Below, piece after piece: positions 1 to 7,652 of a DNA stretch of 35,786 nucleotides. This DNA comes from SB21 sp964535295 (GTDB lineage: Bacteria > CLD3 > SB21), in NCBI GenBank assembly GCA_964535295.1, contig CAZHUW010000008.1, positions 1 to 35,786 of the forward strand. Reading direction: 5' to 3'. A program made the position numbers and the translations under genes. The stretch's first letter is position 1, and each line of letters begins with the position of its first letter. The notes under the pieces were generated by a model. It saw only the letters and a list, made by a program, of their open reading frames with translations, had not been told where the DNA came from and searched no databases.

Positions 1-148
1 CGTCTTTTTCCAGGAGTGCGCCTCCGCGAATACAGCCGCGGAAGGAAATGATCGGCAGCCCCGGCGCCGGTTTTGCAAGCAGAACCAACCCGTTGTCTAA
101 TTCATAACGGGAAATATTTTTGTAATTATCGGCCGAGCGAACCTGCAT
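1..148 (-). CDS. M16-family zinc peptidase, N-terminal fragment (cut by window edge)
   Basis: Reading the minus strand from the ATG at 148 gives 49 codons that stay open to the window edge. The peptide has the pattern of the start of an M16 (insulinase/processing peptidase-like) domain: YELDNGLVLLAKPAPGLP, then an ISFRGCIRGGALLE stretch, which in this family is the first beta strand leading to the HxxEH zinc site. The zinc site itself would lie beyond the edge and is not seen. The start codon overlaps the stop of the upstream LytR_C gene by one base (TGATG), so the two are very likely translationally coupled. Family assignment rests on a short stretch. Confidence 0.6.
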   Translation of the reverse strand, partial: MQVRSADNYKNISRYELDNGLVLLAKPAPGLPIISFRGCIRGGALLEKD

Positions 149-756
149 CAGGGCTGTTTTCCGGTGGTCATGAATTTCAACGATTTGTAATCCTGGCCTA
201 TGATGACCGTGACATCGAGATAGAGTTGAGGATTTTTCTGCTGCAACACACCGGCTTCTCCGATGCCTAATGCGCCCGCGATCGAACGGGCCTTGTCAAT
301 ATCGCCTATCCGGTCCTGCACCACTGACTTCTTAAAATTTCCGTGCGGCGCATTATCCGTTTTTACCACATCGAACCCTTTGGCACGAAGATAATCGGCG
401 GCTTTCGAAGCCAGTTTGGGAACACCGGCGCCATTTAGGATCTCCACACGAATCGCCTTACTTTTTACCTGAACATTCTCTTCCACCTGGTTGCCCGATT
501 CATCCGTCGATGTTACTTCGGCTTGCTCCGCATCACGACCTTCTGGCCCGCCGGGAGAACTGTTGAGGCGAATGATCAGGGAGATCACGAGCGCGATCAC
601 GATCAACCCGAGGCCACCAATGAGTATGTTCAGAAGTTTATCGGTCCCGGTTCTTGCAGGCAGAGGTTGAAAGGTCTTCTGACCCGTATTATCTAAGCCG
701 GTTGATGAGGTGGTTTCGGATGACTTTTCTTCACCCGGTCTGACTTTTCTAAGCAT
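148..756 (-). CDS. LytR_C domain membrane protein
   Basis: A 202-residue protein with a charged cytoplasmic N-terminus, one transmembrane segment (about residues 41-64, LLNILIGGLGLIVIALVI), an acidic linker and a C-terminal LytR_C-type domain (about 102-195) that opens with IRVEILNGAG. This domain is known as a C-terminal module of LytR-CpsA-Psr proteins and also occurs alone behind a membrane anchor, as here; its precise role is unclear. A TTG six codons upstream would extend the frame, but the ATG at 756 has AAGGAGTC nine bases upstream, so I chose it. Its stop overlaps the start of the M16 peptidase gene. Confidence 0.75.
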   Translation of the reverse strand: MLRKVRPGEEKSSETTSSTGLDNTGQKTFQPLPARTGTDKLLNILIGGLGLIVIALVISLIIRLNSSPGGPEGRDAEQAEVTSTDESGNQVEENVQVKSKAIRVEILNGAGVPKLASKAADYLRAKGFDVVKTDNAPHGNFKKSVVQDRIGDIDKARSIAGALGIGEAGVLQQKNPQLYLDVTVIIGQDYKSLKFMTTGKQP

Positions 757-772
757 TGCGGTTGACTCCTTC

Positions 773-800
773 AAAAAAATAACCCCGGCATTGCGGGGTT
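773..800 (-). terminator. Rho-independent terminator after the 838-1335 gene
   Basis: On the minus strand AACCCCG and CGGGGTT form a perfect 7-bp stem around a 6-base loop, followed by ATTTTTTT. It lies just downstream of the small secreted-protein gene and just before the ribosome binding site of the LytR_C gene. Confidence 0.85.
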
Positions 801-837
801 ACATTATTGCTCATTTGCCGATATTACTATTGCAATA

Positions 838-1335
838 TTACGGTTTGCGCATAAACGCAGAATCATCGTACATCCCGTTATTACCGAACGGATTCTGATA
901 CATACCGAAGCCGTTATTATAATAAGGGGTCGTGCTATATCCTACCTGCATCTGGAAATTCTTATTGGGTTTATAGATCAATTCGGCTCCATGCATGAAT
1001 TGAGCTTTTTGTTCAACGCCTTTCGGGCCGCCGAAAGGCTGATGCATCATACCGAGATCCACACGTAGAAATAACGGGTTAGACAATCTGAAATTGAGCG
1101 AATTGGTGTACATACCCACTGATCCGCTTTGCCCGCCGCCGGTATAGTAGGTCAATCCGTAACTCTGATTCATATAGAACCTGTCCGGGTTAAGGAAATC
1201 CGCGAGCGTGCCCGGTACGGAAGTTGTAATGCCGCTTTTGACGTCTACTCGGTTGACCGTCTGCGTTCTGAACTGAGCCTGTAGAGAAAACGCACTCAAA
1301 ACAGCTATGCAGAGCACCATGATAATGTTTTTCAT
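838..1335 (-). CDS. Small secreted protein, unknown function
   Basis: A 165-residue protein with a clear signal peptide (MKNIIMVLCIAVLSAFSLQAQ). The mature part is rich in Gly, Tyr, Asn and Phe, with alternating strands such as LNFRLSNPLFLRVDLGMM and NFQMQVGYSTT that suggest a small beta-rich surface or periplasmic protein. It ends in an Asn/Gly-rich tail with GMYQNPFGNNGMY. The frame is open further upstream, but the ATG at 1335 has AAAGG in front of it, and the longer TTG start at 1389 falls on the -35 box of the promoter. It has its own promoter and terminator and so is probably monocistronic. I do not recognise a family. Confidence 0.7.
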   Translation of the reverse strand: MKNIIMVLCIAVLSAFSLQAQFRTQTVNRVDVKSGITTSVPGTLADFLNPDRFYMNQSYGLTYYTGGGQSGSVGMYTNSLNFRLSNPLFLRVDLGMMHQPFGGPKGVEQKAQFMHGAELIYKPNKNFQMQVGYSTTPYYNNGFGMYQNPFGNNGMYDDSAFMRKP

Positions 1336-1360
1336 AAGATACCTTTTTGGATTACAACTA

Positions 1361-1389
1361 ATTTTACAGAAAACCGCAAACAAAGTCAA
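1361..1389 (-). promoter_or_regulatory. Promoter of the 838-1335 gene
   Basis: On the minus strand TTGACT (1389-1384), a 17-base spacer and TAAAAT (1366-1361) form a good sigma70-like promoter. Transcription would start near 1354, about 19 bases before the ATG at 1335. Confidence 0.65.
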
Positions 1390-1441
1390 GTAACTATATG
1401 ACCGCTCTCATATCTCCGTTCCGCAAAGCGCAATGTTTCTG

Positions 1442-2425
1442 TCATTTCAGTCTTACCCTTGGATCGGCGGCGGCGTACAAAACATCCGCCAACAAATTAC
1501 CGCCGATGACCATAATTCCCGCAACAAACGTATTGGCAATGATCAGCGGATAGTCCCTCGAAAAAATAGCATCGATGGTTACGCGTCCCATCCCGGGCCA
1601 GGCAAAGACCACTTCGGTGATCACCGCACCGCTGAGCAAAAAAGGGAATGAAAGTCCGATGATCGTGATCAGTGGCAGAAGTGCATTGCGTAAGGCATGC
1701 TTCCAGATCACCTTGCGTTCACTCAAGCCTTTGGCACGGGCAGTACGAATATAATCCTGACGAATAACTTCGAGCATACTGCTGCGCATGTATCTTACCG
1801 TGGACGCTGCCGAAGCAATACCCAGAACAAAAACCGGCATGACCATATGTTTTAAGAGATCCAGAAAATATTCTGCAGCTGACAAACCTGTCGCATTGAC
1901 GGAATGCATTTGGGATGCTGGAAGCCAGCCGAGTCCTAAGGAAAAAATGAGTATCAGCATGAGCGCCAACCAGAAATGCGGCATAGAATAAATAAACAAA
2001 CTCCCCATCGTGAGAACATGATCCATTTTTTCTCCACGCCTTAAAGCGGAAAAAACCCCCAACGGCACACCTATTAAAATATCCAGAATTAATGCAAGCG
2101 CCGTCAATAACAGTGTATTGGCCATCGCTTCGGAAATGATCTCAAAAACGGGCCGCTGTTTACTGAAAGAAACTCCAAACTCTCCCTCCAATACCCCTCG
2201 GAATGGCGGAAGTACCCCGAGCCATTTACCGTACTGTACCGGAAGCGGTTCATTGAGTCCAAAATTCTCACGTAACTGCTCCGCAGTTCTTGGATCGATA
2301 TTGGGATCGATGAACATCGACGTCGGATCCCCGGGTGCGAGACGAACGATAAAAAAAGTGATCGTCAGCAATCCGAATATCAGGGGAATAGCGCCGAGTG
2401 TGCGTCGGAAAATATAGGCTGCCAT
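1442..2425 (-). CDS. DppB/OppB-type ABC transporter permease
   Basis: A 327-residue inner-membrane permease of the binding-protein-dependent dipeptide/oligopeptide/nickel family. Visible features are the N-terminal segment with FIVRLAPGDP, typical of DppB proteins, several hydrophobic segments, and the cytoplasmic EAA loop (RTARAKGLSERKVIWKHALR) that contacts the ATPase. It starts five bases after the stop of the solute-binding protein gene and is surely co-transcribed with it. A TTG at 2458 would overlap that gene; I prefer the ATG at 2425. No DppC partner permease and no ATPase gene are nearby, so the transporter must use subunits encoded elsewhere or be incomplete. Confidence 0.85.
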   Translation of the reverse strand: MAAYIFRRTLGAIPLIFGLLTITFFIVRLAPGDPTSMFIDPNIDPRTAEQLRENFGLNEPLPVQYGKWLGVLPPFRGVLEGEFGVSFSKQRPVFEIISEAMANTLLLTALALILDILIGVPLGVFSALRRGEKMDHVLTMGSLFIYSMPHFWLALMLILIFSLGLGWLPASQMHSVNATGLSAAEYFLDLLKHMVMPVFVLGIASAASTVRYMRSSMLEVIRQDYIRTARAKGLSERKVIWKHALRNALLPLITIIGLSFPFLLSGAVITEVVFAWPGMGRVTIDAIFSRDYPLIIANTFVAGIMVIGGNLLADVLYAAADPRVRLK

Positions 2426-2430
2426 GTTGG

Positions 2431-4125
2431 TTAACGGGTTGAATCCAATATGTACCAATCGTAGTATCGATGATACGGCGAGAGTATATCCACATTAGTT
2501 CCTTTTACGCGTTCATTAATACCTACGATATTGTCATACCAATACAAATAGGTCACCGGTTGATCCTCGTAGATCATCCGGTGCAAGGTCTTAAAAACAG
2601 GCCCTGCCAAATGCACATCGGACGAGGATGCGGCAACTATTATCAAACTATCTACGATTTTGTTTTGATATGATGCGGCATTGAATGTATTCCGTTCAAG
2701 ATCCGACCCGTATTGAGGAAGCAGGTCAATGGTCATATTAACATTGTGCCCGGTAATAAAAGCTTCATATTCCTTATTCTTCAACCCGCTATGGAATACA
2801 TTATTTTCAACTAATTGGGAATGACAAACAATTCCGATCTTTTTCAGATCGGATTGTATCTTCTGCAACGCAAACGCCCGCCTTGGATTACCTGAATTCG
2901 TTGTGATCGTAAATTCAAATTTTTTTCCATCCTTATCCAAGATGCCATCTCCGTCATGATCTTTCCAGCCTTCCTCTGCCAGTAATGACTTGGCCGATTC
3001 CGGATCATAAAGGATGGGGTTGACGGAGTCATTATACGCCCATTTGAAGGCCGGAGATATCGGCCCGGTGCTGATCTGTCCGTATATTCCAAGCCAGGTC
3101 TCGACAAGTTCGTCCCGCCGGATGGCCATGGTCAACGCCATACGAATTTTCTTGTTCCCAAAAATGGGATGGAGTCGCACGATCTTGTGTTTGCTCTTCT
3201 TGTAAATCTCACCGTCAATATGGTTCCATCCAAGATATTCAAAACGACGGTACGGCTGAGTTTCAATTCGCACGTGATCAACATTTTTTTCAATATCGGC
3301 CGCATCTTCAGGTGAAAGGCCTTCAACGATATCCACGGTCCCGGTCTTCAATTCGACAACGCGTGTGGACATTTCAGGTATGATTCTAAATACGATACGA
3401 TCAATGTATGCAGTGTGCGGAACGGTCCAATACGGGTTTTTCTCAAGAATCATTTCCTGCTTAGGGACCCATTTCGATAAGTAAAAATGTTTTGCCGTAA
3501 CCGGCTCCCGATTGAACACCGAAGTTCGAACCTCTTCCGGGCTGATCTTTTGAAAAATGTGCGCCGGAACAAAATTGAGCTGCGTATGAAGCAGCTGCTG
3601 GATCCGTGGATAAGCGGATGAGAAATTAAAAACGACTGTGGAATCATCCGGCATTTGTATGGCACGATCGAGATCGATTTGTCCTTCTTTGTTTTTGATC
3701 AATGTATTAAGATAATTCCTTCGCGGGCTTGCCACCACTGGATGAGCATACCATGTATAAGAAAATTTTATATCCTCCGCAGTGATAGGCGTACTATCAT
3801 TCCAAAGCATGCCGGATCGCAGGTGATAGATTAGCGAAAGATCCCCGTTTTTCCATTCCCATGATTTCGCAAAAGAAGGTCTAAAACGCAGTGTGCCTTC
3901 AGTTGAATCAAAGTCTTGCTCGGCAAGATCAGGAAAAAGGAATTGAAGAACCGCGCCGGAATTCGAACCCGTTCCCAGTAAAGGATTAAGCATATCCGGA
4001 TCGGAAGACAATGCAATGATGACTGTCCCGCCGCTTGGTTTCTCGTCACCGACATCGCACGATTTTCCGCATGCAACAAAAAAAAACAAGGTGAGCAGAA
4101 AAGCGCCGACAACCGCTCGTTTCAT
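2431..4125 (-). CDS. Family-5 extracellular solute-binding lipoprotein (peptide ABC transporter)
   Basis: A 564-residue protein with a lipoprotein signal peptide (MKRAVVGAFLLTLFFFVAC; Cys19 would be lipidated). The mature part follows the SBP_bac_5 pattern: the pair 'AKSWEW' and 'LIYHLRSGMLWNDSTPITAEDI', then a later region with FTITTNSGNP. Members of this family bind peptides, nickel or other solutes in the periplasm and hand them to DppB/DppC permeases; the ligand cannot be read from sequence. Its ATG overlaps the cdsA stop (ATGA), and a DppB permease follows five bases downstream. Length is normal for the family. Confidence 0.88.
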   Translation of the reverse strand: MKRAVVGAFLLTLFFFVACGKSCDVGDEKPSGGTVIIALSSDPDMLNPLLGTGSNSGAVLQFLFPDLAEQDFDSTEGTLRFRPSFAKSWEWKNGDLSLIYHLRSGMLWNDSTPITAEDIKFSYTWYAHPVVASPRRNYLNTLIKNKEGQIDLDRAIQMPDDSTVVFNFSSAYPRIQQLLHTQLNFVPAHIFQKISPEEVRTSVFNREPVTAKHFYLSKWVPKQEMILEKNPYWTVPHTAYIDRIVFRIIPEMSTRVVELKTGTVDIVEGLSPEDAADIEKNVDHVRIETQPYRRFEYLGWNHIDGEIYKKSKHKIVRLHPIFGNKKIRMALTMAIRRDELVETWLGIYGQISTGPISPAFKWAYNDSVNPILYDPESAKSLLAEEGWKDHDGDGILDKDGKKFEFTITTNSGNPRRAFALQKIQSDLKKIGIVCHSQLVENNVFHSGLKNKEYEAFITGHNVNMTIDLLPQYGSDLERNTFNAASYQNKIVDSLIIVAASSSDVHLAGPVFKTLHRMIYEDQPVTYLYWYDNIVGINERVKGTNVDILSPYHRYYDWYILDSTR

Positions 4126-4949
4126 ATGACAAAAAGGGCTATATAGATATACGTCGCGGGTCCGACGAACATCATACTGTCAAAACGATCCAATACTCCG
4201 CCGTGTCCGGGTATGAGAGAACTCGAATCCTTGATCTGTGCGTCGCGCTTAATCAGTGATTCGGCAAGGTCTCCGATTTGTCCGAGAGTTCCGGCAAAAA
4301 CACCTACGACCAGCGTTTGAATCAGTGTAAGCGAAAAGGCTATACCTGACGATTCATACAGGATCTTTACCAACCATACACCCAATAAGGCGCCAAAAAA
4401 ACCCGCGATCGCTCCTTCCCATGTCTTTTTCGGACTCACACGTTCGAAGAATTTTCTCCTCCCAACGAATCTTCCGCCATAATAGGCAAACGTATCGCAA
4501 GCCCATATTCCGGCAAACACCAGGAAAACAAGCTGCGCACCGGCATAATCTCCGAGTTCGCTGATATTGCGCAGCAATATCATGCTTCCGATCATCATAG
4601 TGACGTAAGCGACTGAGAAAATCGTTGCTGAAATGTTCAAAAAAGCCGATCCTTGATTTCGGAACAGCTCGATCGTCATCACCGTCATGATAAAAAGCAT
4701 GAGGAGCGGGATGAAAAAGTCAAACATGTCGTGATAAAATATGAATCCGCCGGCCAGGCAGAAGAGAAAAGATGATAAAGTTTGCGGCAATACATTTTTT
4801 TTCAGGCTGATATCCAAGGCCTCACGTAATCCGAGCCCCATGATCGCAATTACCAGAATAAAAAAATACCATCCGCCGTAGATCGTTGCCAGTATAAAGA
4901 AAGGAATGGCGATCACCGCCACAATAAACCGTAAGGTTCCGGAACTCAA
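4122..4949 (-). CDS. cdsA: Phosphatidate cytidylyltransferase (CDP-diglyceride synthase)
   Basis: A 275-residue integral membrane enzyme that makes CDP-diacylglycerol from phosphatidate and CTP, the branch point for phospholipid headgroups. Eight or so hydrophobic segments are visible, and the C-terminal region carries the family signature: SPKKTWEG, then SLIKRDAQIKDSSSLIPGHG followed by GVLDRFD. Translation appears to begin at a TTG (4949) with GAGGTG just upstream; no ATG lies near in frame. A TTGTAT-N17-TATATT promoter lies 50-80 bases upstream. The stop overlaps the ATG of the solute-binding protein gene, coupling lipid synthesis to a peptide transporter, which is an unusual pairing. Confidence 0.92.
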   Translation of the reverse strand: MSSGTLRFIVAVIAIPFFILATIYGGWYFFILVIAIMGLGLREALDISLKKNVLPQTLSSFLFCLAGGFIFYHDMFDFFIPLLMLFIMTVMTIELFRNQGSAFLNISATIFSVAYVTMMIGSMILLRNISELGDYAGAQLVFLVFAGIWACDTFAYYGGRFVGRRKFFERVSPKKTWEGAIAGFFGALLGVWLVKILYESSGIAFSLTLIQTLVVGVFAGTLGQIGDLAESLIKRDAQIKDSSSLIPGHGGVLDRFDSMMFVGPATYIYIALFVI

Positions 4950-5001
4950 TGGCCACCTCTGTTGTTAGAACTTGATTAGGAGATATGATAAAGTTACGCA
5001 A

Positions 5002-5030
5002 AATATAGAATGCGATGTAACGATATACAA
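5002..5030 (-). promoter_or_regulatory. Probable cdsA promoter
   Basis: On the minus strand TTGTAT (5030-5025), 17 bases, then TATATT (5007-5002), followed by TTG. It lies in the 130-base gap between the Trm112-like gene and cdsA and would give a leader of about 45 bases. Confidence 0.5.
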
Positions 5031-5079
5031 GAAAAATGTAATGCGGGTCTTAGTGGAATCAGAAAGGAAGGTACGTGGA

Positions 5080-5274
5080 TCAGGAAACGGCTTTTTGGTG
5101 GTCGGTCTCACTCAAAACTTCAGAACCGTCAATAAGCATGACCGGGATATTATCTTTCACAGGATACTGTCGCCGGCATTGAACATTTGTACAAACAAGA
5201 GAAAAAGCAGCTTCTTTTACCGGGGATTTACAGGCAGGGCAAACCAATATCTTAAGCAGATCTTTTTTGATCAT
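5080..5274 (-). CDS. Trm112-like (UPF0434/YcaR-type) zinc-finger protein
   Basis: A 64-residue protein with the Trm112p fold pattern: N-terminal LLKILVCPACKSPV, a second cysteine pair (VCTNVQCRRQYPV) and the conserved DNIPVMLIDG ending. In eukaryotes and archaea Trm112 activates methyltransferases; the bacterial short forms are poorly characterised. It starts three bases after the stop of the 67-residue zinc-ribbon gene, so translation is probably coupled, and it is the last gene of the rpmG operon. Confidence 0.85.
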   Translation of the reverse strand: MIKKDLLKILVCPACKSPVKEAAFSLVCTNVQCRRQYPVKDNIPVMLIDGSEVLSETDHQKAVS

Positions 5275-5277
5275 GGC

Positions 5278-5481
5278 TTAACTGACGACGGCGCCGCAGT
5301 TACCGCAAAGTTTTACTTTTCTTTCCAGAAATTTCCACGCGCCGCTTTTTTCCGATATTTTGGAATCGACAAATTTGGCGTAGGTCACGACGGTTTCCTG
5401 TTTGCAGGCGGCACATTTGACTTTTTCAGAATGCGCCTCCACTTTGCTCATTTTATCGACGAACGTTTGCTTCTTTGCCAT
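5278..5481 (-). CDS. Small double-CxxC zinc-ribbon protein, unknown function
   Basis: A 67-residue basic protein with two CxxC knuckles (KCAACK and LCGNCG) placed as in a zinc ribbon, and a conserved-looking middle with KFVDSKISEKSGAWKF. The N-terminus (MAKKQTFVDKM) resembles ribosome-associated small proteins. It has AGAGGA about nine bases before the ATG, follows rpmG by 26 bases and precedes the Trm112-like gene by three. From memory similar short proteins occur near rpmG in Ignavibacteria and related groups; I do not know a function. Ribosome association is inference from context. Confidence 0.7.
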   Translation of the reverse strand: MAKKQTFVDKMSKVEAHSEKVKCAACKQETVVTYAKFVDSKISEKSGAWKFLERKVKLCGNCGAVVS

Positions 5482-5507
5482 GGATGGCTTCCTCTCAGCT
5501 TAAAAAA

Positions 5508-5693
5508 TTAACGGGTTTCTTTATGCAGTGTGTGTTTGCGCTCGACGCGGCAATATTTTTTTACTTCCAACCGGTCGGTCGTATTTTTCTTATTCTTCTC
5601 GGTCGTATAACGCGATACACCCGGAAGGCCGCTGTTCTTGCATTCAGTGCATTCCAGCGTTACTACGATGCGATTGCCTTTACCTTTTGCCAT
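5508..5693 (-). CDS. rpmG: 50S ribosomal protein L33
   Basis: A 61-residue L33 protein (MAKGKGNRIVVTLECTEC, then SRYTTEKNKKNTTDRLEVKKY and RKHTLHKETR), close to the Chlorobi/Bacteroidota form. It has a strong ribosome binding site (GGGAGGAG) and a near-consensus promoter. The cysteine pattern is odd: the zinc-binding form has CxxC twice, the zinc-free form none, while this one has the first CxxC and only one cysteine (KKYC) of the second pair, with Arg-Val-Glu after it. It is first in a three-gene operon of small cysteine-rich proteins. Confidence 0.95.
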   Translation of the reverse strand: MAKGKGNRIVVTLECTECKNSGLPGVSRYTTEKNKKNTTDRLEVKKYCRVERKHTLHKETR

Positions 5694-5762
5694 TTTCTAT
5701 CTCCTCCCGATGCGGGATAATTAAAAGATTTATTATTGTTCTGCGTATTCTTAAAATGGGCA

Positions 5763-5793
5763 CAAATATATGTGAATTACAGGCGAATGTCAA
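5763..5793 (-). promoter_or_regulatory. Strong promoter of the rpmG operon
   Basis: On the minus strand TTGACA (5793-5788), 17 bases, TATATTTG (5770-5763). It satisfies both the classical sigma70 consensus and the Bacteroidota TAnnTTTG -7 element. Confidence 0.8.
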
Positions 5794-5905
5794 GAATTTT
5801 TACCGTTTTTTCCGGCGTCCTTATTTTATCTAAACTTGTTTTTTATTTGATATTATTCATCACCCTGTATAAGTTTCTTCAACATCGTATGGAAAAACCA
5901 TATAA

Positions 5906-6481
5906 ATGATCAATCCTTTTATAAACAGAAGCTTACCCGAACAAAGCATGCCATTCAGGGTTCAGTTGCGGGATCCTGTTCCATCGGATGCCGAACGGAT
6001 ATTCAAGTGGCGAAGCGAGTCGGCACTTCAGGCCCACCAGCCTCTGATCTACCTGAGTGAGGATCATATCCGGTCGGATATCGACAAGACCTTCAACAAC
6101 GACCTCCCAAATTACTCGCGTGACCGTTTCCAATGGATCATTGAAAGAATATCCGATGCTGAGCCCTTGGGTTGGATCACACTCAGTATACGAACCTGGG
6201 AACATCTGATCGGTGAGATCGGCTATAGCATTTCGGAGAAGTATCACGGGCAGGGGTACGGATATGAGGCGCTGCAAATCATGCTGCGTAAGGCGTTTTA
6301 CGAAGCGCATCTCTACCGCATCGAAGCCAAATGTTCCGTCGAAAACCCTGCGTCGTTCAAGCTTCTTGAGAAAGCCGGATTCAAACAGGAAGGCGTTTTG
6401 CGGGAATATTTCAATATCCGCGGAAAACGTTTCGATCATTATATCTACAGCATTTTGCGGTCTGAATATATCAAACGTTAA
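5906..6481 (+). CDS. GNAT N-acetyltransferase, RimJ/RimL-like
   Basis: A 191-residue protein with the Acetyltransf_3 pattern: N-terminal VQLRDPVPSDAERIFKWRS, a central GWITLSIRTWEHLIGEIGYSI strand pair, the acetyl-CoA pyrophosphate loop GQGYGYEAL (Q/RxxGxG/A type), and the C-terminal ENPASFKLLEKAGFKQEG followed by R-E-Y. These enzymes acetylate protein N-termini or small amines; the substrate is not predictable. It is divergent from rpmG and lies 50 bases upstream of tRNA-Ala. No strong ribosome binding site is visible; GGAAA lies about 10 bases before the ATG. Confidence 0.85.
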   Translation: MINPFINRSLPEQSMPFRVQLRDPVPSDAERIFKWRSESALQAHQPLIYLSEDHIRSDIDKTFNNDLPNYSRDRFQWIIERISDAEPLGWITLSIRTWEHLIGEIGYSISEKYHGQGYGYEALQIMLRKAFYEAHLYRIEAKCSVENPASFKLLEKAGFKQEGVLREYFNIRGKRFDHYIYSILRSEYIKR

Positions 6482-6487
6482 AAAATA

Positions 6488-6519
6488 TTTGCGTTTGAAA
6501 TTCGAATCGTATACATTTG
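6488..6519 (+). promoter_or_regulatory. Promoter of tRNA-Ala, Bacteroidota type
   Basis: TTTG (6488-6491), 20 bases, TACATTTG (6512-6519) matches the TTTG/TAnnTTTG consensus. Transcription would start around 6526, a few bases before the mature tRNA 5' end at 6532. Confidence 0.7.
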
Positions 6520-6531
6520 CCCGTTAAGCAT

Positions 6532-6605
6532 GGGGCTGTAGCTCAGTTTGGGAGAGCGCTTCGTTCGCAATGAAGAGGTCGTCAGTTCGATCCTGATCAG
6601 CTCCA
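6532..6605 (+). tRNA. tRNA-Ala (anticodon CGC)
   Basis: A complete cloverleaf is visible: acceptor stem GGGGCTG/CAGCTCC with one G-U pair, D arm GCTC...GAGC, anticodon stem CTTCG/TGAAG with loop TTCGCAA, 5-base variable loop, and T arm GTCAG-TTCGATC-CTGAT. The anticodon at 6566-6568 is CGC, which reads GCG (alanine). Discriminator base A at 6605; the CCA end is not encoded. Confidence 0.95.
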
Positions 6606-6954
6606 CAATCTATTTCGTATACATCCTGCCTGGGTAAAAATCCTATACGTATTGATTATTCATAGTAAGACTCTTCATCTCCTTCCTGAACCCTGTACCG
6701 GTCACAGTCCAAGAAAACCTAATTTAAATATTCGATACGGATAATTATCATTTCGTCTGTGTTGAATGTCTTGTGTCGACTGTTGATCGACACGCAAGAT
6801 TAAACTTGCTCAGTATATTAAATCAACAAGCGTAGCAATGATGTTTATTTCAAGTTATTGTTTTTTTGATTGAAATTATTTGGCATGTGATTTGGTGAAG
6901 TAAATAGGCAGAACAGATGATGTCCCTCGTTCGGTTCCTGTGCTATATTTGGAC
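6606..6954 (+). other. Gene-free AT-rich stretch with possible gene relics
   Basis: No credible coding region is present on either strand. It contains a bulged hairpin at 6770-6798 (CTTG, TGTCGA/TCGACA, CAAG) without a T-run. The 13-mer ATTTCAAGTTATT at 6847-6859 recurs inside the broken barrel gene at 8025-8037, in the same order relative to the direct repeat, suggesting a decayed copy of that gene. TATATTTG at 6944-6951 matches the -7 promoter element and could serve the gene at 7032, but I see no good -33 partner. Confidence 0.5.
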
Positions 6955-7023
6955 AAGCTTAGTTTGTTGACAGGATGCCTAATTTAGCAGAACTAAAAAT
7001 ATCTTTACATTAACCAAAATGAG
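6955..7023 (+). repeat. Direct repeat copy A (gene-end relic plus leader)
   Basis: Copy A aligns with 8204-8273. The first 27 bases match at 24 positions and the last 17 (ACATTAACCAAAATGAG) are identical; the middle is diverged with a one-base length difference. In copy B the first 33 bases encode the barrel C-terminus KLSLLTGYLR-stop; here the same frame reads KLSLLTGCLI-stop, so A looks like the 3' end of a lost homologue joined to the leader of the next gene. Confidence 0.75.
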
Positions 7024-7031
7024 GAGGTCTA

Positions 7032-7532
7032 ATGCTTAACAAATTATTGACTTGGCTCCTGCTCGCGAACATTGTTTGCGCCGGCTCTGCATTTTGTCAA
7101 TTAGATTCAAATAAAAGACCACCGCTGAAACCCGGGATGATCCTTGGTGAGCTTGTTGCAGGCACCGCTGTGGGCATTCTCGGTTTTTTTACTACCTATG
7201 TTGTTTACAGTAAAATTATTAAAGCCCATGATCAAAAATCTTGGCCTTATCAAGTTGGATATGGGCTTGGCGTCACATACGGAGTCATAGGGGTTGGGAA
7301 TCGCGGCGGAGAGACCGGATCTTTCCTAGCCACAGCCGCCGGTAGCGCATTGGGAACGTACCTGATAACAGCTGATGGTTATGTTAGCTTCGACTCGGTG
7401 AGTTTGTTCGTAGTTCCTGTATTTGCAGTGATCGGTTATAACCTAACCCGCAAATACAGCCCTGTCGCAGTAATACCCATTTACGACCTGAAGAACAAAA
7501 AGCTGGCTTTTTCGGCAAGCGTACGTTTTTAA
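7032..7532 (+). CDS. Small secreted/membrane protein, unknown function
   Basis: A 166-residue protein with a signal peptide (MLNKLLTWLLLANIVCAGSAFCQ) followed by glycine-rich hydrophobic stretches (GMILGELVAGTAVGILGFFTTYV, VGYGLGVTYGVIGVG, SFLATAAGSALGTYL) and a beta-strand-like C-terminus ending LAFSASVRF, with the terminal Phe typical of outer-membrane proteins. The composition suggests a small membrane-embedded protein; I do not recognise the family. GAGGAGG four bases before the ATG is a strong ribosome binding site and overlaps the end of direct repeat A. The coding frame is intact, unlike its downstream neighbour. Confidence 0.7.
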   Translation: MLNKLLTWLLLANIVCAGSAFCQLDSNKRPPLKPGMILGELVAGTAVGILGFFTTYVVYSKIIKAHDQKSWPYQVGYGLGVTYGVIGVGNRGGETGSFLATAAGSALGTYLITADGYVSFDSVSLFVVPVFAVIGYNLTRKYSPVAVIPIYDLKNKKLAFSASVRF

Positions 7533-7652
7533 TAGTAACAAGTTAATAATAAATGTCAAATACTATCCGAGAATATCATGAAGTTCAAATGTCTAACCAT
7601 AATGATCCAATCCGAGCCTATTTTGTAAAAATTTCAAACTTCAGGAGACTTT

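Noticed and set aside
148..774. TTG start at 774 for the LytR_C gene
   Set aside because: The ATG at 756 has AAGGAGTC at good spacing; the TTG start would place the binding site inside the coding region.
1336..1389. N-terminal extension of the small secreted protein to 1389
   Set aside because: The extension precedes a clear signal peptide and overlaps the promoter; its first codon is the -35 box.
5933..6439. 168-codon minus-strand frame opposite the GNAT gene
   Set aside because: It is the antisense of a well-recognised acetyltransferase and has no protein-like motif.
6770..6798. Hairpin downstream of tRNA-Ala as its terminator
   Set aside because: It is bulged, has no T-run and lies 165 bases from the tRNA end.
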